From assembly GCA_027306785.1 (NCBI GenBank), contig DAHUZB010000028.1:117499-181498 (forward strand): DNA of 64,000 nucleotides, read 5' to 3'. The notes beneath the pieces were generated by a model. That model saw only the letters and a list, made by a program, of their open reading frames with translations. It made no database searches and was not told the DNA's origin. The DNA is from Vulcanimicrobiota bacterium (lineage in GTDB: Bacteria > Vulcanimicrobiota > Vulcanimicrobiia > Vulcanimicrobiales > Vulcanimicrobiaceae). This document shows, piece by piece, positions 62,499 to 64,000 of the stretch; the stretch's first letter is position 1, and each line of letters begins with the position of its first letter. Position numbers and translations under genes: made by a program.

Positions 62499-64000
62499 GT
62501 GTCGTTAACACGCTTCGCCATCAGCCGCCCCGTGATCACGCTCATGCTCTTCGCAGCGCTCGTGATCTTCGGGTTGATCTCGTTCACGCAACTCGGGCGA
62601 AGCTCGAATCCCCCGAATACGAACTTTCCGGTGATCGTCGTCTATGCGGGCTATCCGGGCGCCTCGCCGCAAGACATGGAACGCATGGTCATCAAGCCGA
62701 TCGAAGACCAGATGACCGGCGTGGAAAACCTCGATGAGCTCGATGCGACCGCGCAGGAAGGCTCGGCGGTCGTCGTCGCGCAGTTCAAGATGGGCACCAA
62801 TATCGACTTGGCGGCGGTCGACGTGCAGCGCCGCGTCGACACGGCGCGCGTCTACATGCCGCCCGATTTGAATCCGCCGACGGTCAGCAAGGGCGGCCAA
62901 TCCGAGCCGCCGCTGCTCGATATCGCGATCAGTTCGAAAACGCTCTCGCAGCCGCAGATCGCCGACGTCGTGCACAACGAAGTCGTGCCGCTCGTCCAAG
63001 AGATCCCGAACGTGCAGACGGTCGACGTGTATGGCACCGCGGATCGCGAGTTCCACGTGCGGCCCAATCCGACGCGCCTGCTCGGCACGAACGCGACGCT
63101 GACCGACGTGTTCAACGCCGTCGCATCGAGCAATCTCAACGTGCCGGGCGGTATCCTCACGCAGCCCACGCAGGAAGGCTCGGTCGCGATCCACTCTTAC
63201 ATCGAGCGTGCGAGCGATCTGCTGAGCGTGCCGCTCACCGTGCCCGGATCGGCCGACAAGAATCTGCACGTCGGCGACGTCGCGACGGCCGACGACGGCC
63301 ATATCGAGATGCGTTCGATCTCGAGCTACAACGGTCAACCGCGCGTCTACATGTCGATCAATCCCACGCTGAACGCCGATCAGTTGAAAGCGACCGCGAT
63401 CGCGCGCGCGCAGCTCAAGATGATCGAGGCGAAGTTTCCCCAGTTGCAGTTCCACGAGATCGACGCGCCGGCGGACTACACGAGCCAGCAGCTCACCGGG
63501 GTCGGCTGGTCGCTCGTCGAGGGCATCTTCCTCACGGCGCTCGTCATGCTGCTCTTTCTGCACGCCTGGCGCAACGCGGTCGTCGTCTTCCTCGCGATCC
63601 CGACCTCGATCTTCGCGACTTTCATCGTGATGAAGATCTTCGGCTTCCACATCGACTCGCTCTCGATGATGGGGCTCTCGCTCATCATCGGCATCTTGGT
63701 CGACGATTCCATTGTGGTGCTCGAAAACATCACGAGGCATCGCGACTTGGGCGAGGATCCGACGAACGCTGCCATCAACGGGCGAACGGAGATCGGCGCC
63801 GCCGCCATCGCAATCACGATGGTTGACGTCGTGGTCTTCTTGCCCATCGCGTTCCTCTCGGGGATCGTGGGCGCGTACCTGCGCGAGTACGCGGTCGTCG
63901 TCGTCACGGCGACGCTCTTCTCACTCTTCGTGTCGTTCACGTTGACGCCGCTGCTGGCCGCGAAGTGGAGCGTCGTGAATCGGTCCGAGGGGACGCCGCG
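62499..64000 (+). CDS. RND efflux transporter, 3'-truncated by window edge
   Basis: The first 500 residues of an AcrB/HAE1-type resistance-nodulation-division pump. It opens with SLTRFAISRPVITLMLFAAL (helix 1), then the porter domains (PGASPQDMERMVIKPIEDQM, VDVQRRVDTARVYMPPDLNP), then SLVEGIFLTALVMLLFLHAW and the helix-4 proton site GILVDDSIVVLEN with two Asp. GAGGAG sits eight bases before GTG 62499. No membrane fusion protein gene precedes it; such a partner could lie downstream outside the window. The presence supports a diderm envelope. Confidence 0.94.
   Translation, partial: MSLTRFAISRPVITLMLFAALVIFGLISFTQLGRSSNPPNTNFPVIVVYAGYPGASPQDMERMVIKPIEDQMTGVENLDELDATAQEGSAVVVAQFKMGTNIDLAAVDVQRRVDTARVYMPPDLNPPTVSKGGQSEPPLLDIAISSKTLSQPQIADVVHNEVVPLVQEIPNVQTVDVYGTADREFHVRPNPTRLLGTNATLTDVFNAVASSNLNVPGGILTQPTQEGSVAIHSYIERASDLLSVPLTVPGSADKNLHVGDVATADDGHIEMRSISSYNGQPRVYMSINPTLNADQLKATAIARAQLKMIEAKFPQLQFHEIDAPADYTSQQLTGVGWSLVEGIFLTALVMLLFLHAWRNAVVVFLAIPTSIFATFIVMKIFGFHIDSLSMMGLSLIIGILVDDSIVVLENITRHRDLGEDPTNAAINGRTEIGAAAIAITMVDVVVFLPIAFLSGIVGAYLREYAVVVVTATLFSLFVSFTLTPLLAAKWSVVNRSEGTP

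Overview
The window is about 64 kb of high-GC bacterial chromosome, densely packed, with most neighbouring genes overlapping by 4-30 bases or separated by a few bases. It is mostly housekeeping and cell-envelope genes rather than a mobile island; I see no transposase, integrase, phage gene or CRISPR array. The mix (RNase J, LytR-CpsA-Psr protein, RodZ, futalosine-type menaquinone genes, alpha2-type glycyl-tRNA synthetase, PilZ proteins, RND pump) fits a deep-branching diderm such as Candidatus Eremiobacterota (WPS-2). That placement is my inference from gene content, not a database result.

Layout. 1-5 kb: 3' part of RNase J, a DMT transporter, a glycosyltransferase and two tandem double-PilZ proteins. 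5-12 kb: an isocitrate/isopropylmalate-type dehydrogenase divergent from ftsK, a PAP2 phosphatase, then an overlapping futalosine operon mqnE-mqnA-mqnC. 12-21 kb: a multi-PAS protein and mnmA on the minus strand, then rodZ-yajQ-rimO-LCP protein-polysaccharide deacetylase-small membrane protein-NHL lipoprotein on the plus strand. 22-33 kb: a GAF histidine kinase, secA, a GDPHL-motif protein, prfB with a programmed +1 frameshift, a DUF2079 membrane protein, a heptosyltransferase-like GT9, a YbjQ protein, a family-4 uracil-DNA glycosylase and rlmN.

33.7-34.2 kb is the largest gene-free stretch. It holds an array of palindromic TCATCCT...AGGATGA repeats and, on the minus strand, a structured RNA candidate with a tRNA-like T arm, a 15-bp long-range stem and a strong intrinsic terminator. 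34-43 kb: a secreted phosphoesterase, a cupin, an NHL protein, a GT2 glycosyltransferase carrying an in-frame copy of the same repeat, glycyl-tRNA synthetase and pyruvate phosphate dikinase. 43-48 kb: a duplicated-repeat secreted protein, an HD phosphohydrolase, dnaG and rpoD, followed by a cluster of four tetraloop hairpins.

48-54 kb: secreted proteins of unknown role, a KGG stress protein, a HEAT-cyclophilin fusion, dtd, proline dehydrogenase, an orphan ABC permease and a receiver-only response regulator. 54.5-64 kb: mntP, then a P-loop/MutS-like ATPase pair resembling the KamB/KamC reactivase of lysine 5,6-aminomutase, two DUF1648 membrane proteins, a dienelactone hydrolase, a BKACE (Kce-like) enzyme, two Dpp-type ABC permeases, tRNA-Leu(GAG) with its own promoter and terminator, and the 5' end of an RND efflux pump. 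The reactivase pair and the Kce-like enzyme together hint at a dispersed lysine-fermentation pathway whose mutase lies outside this window.
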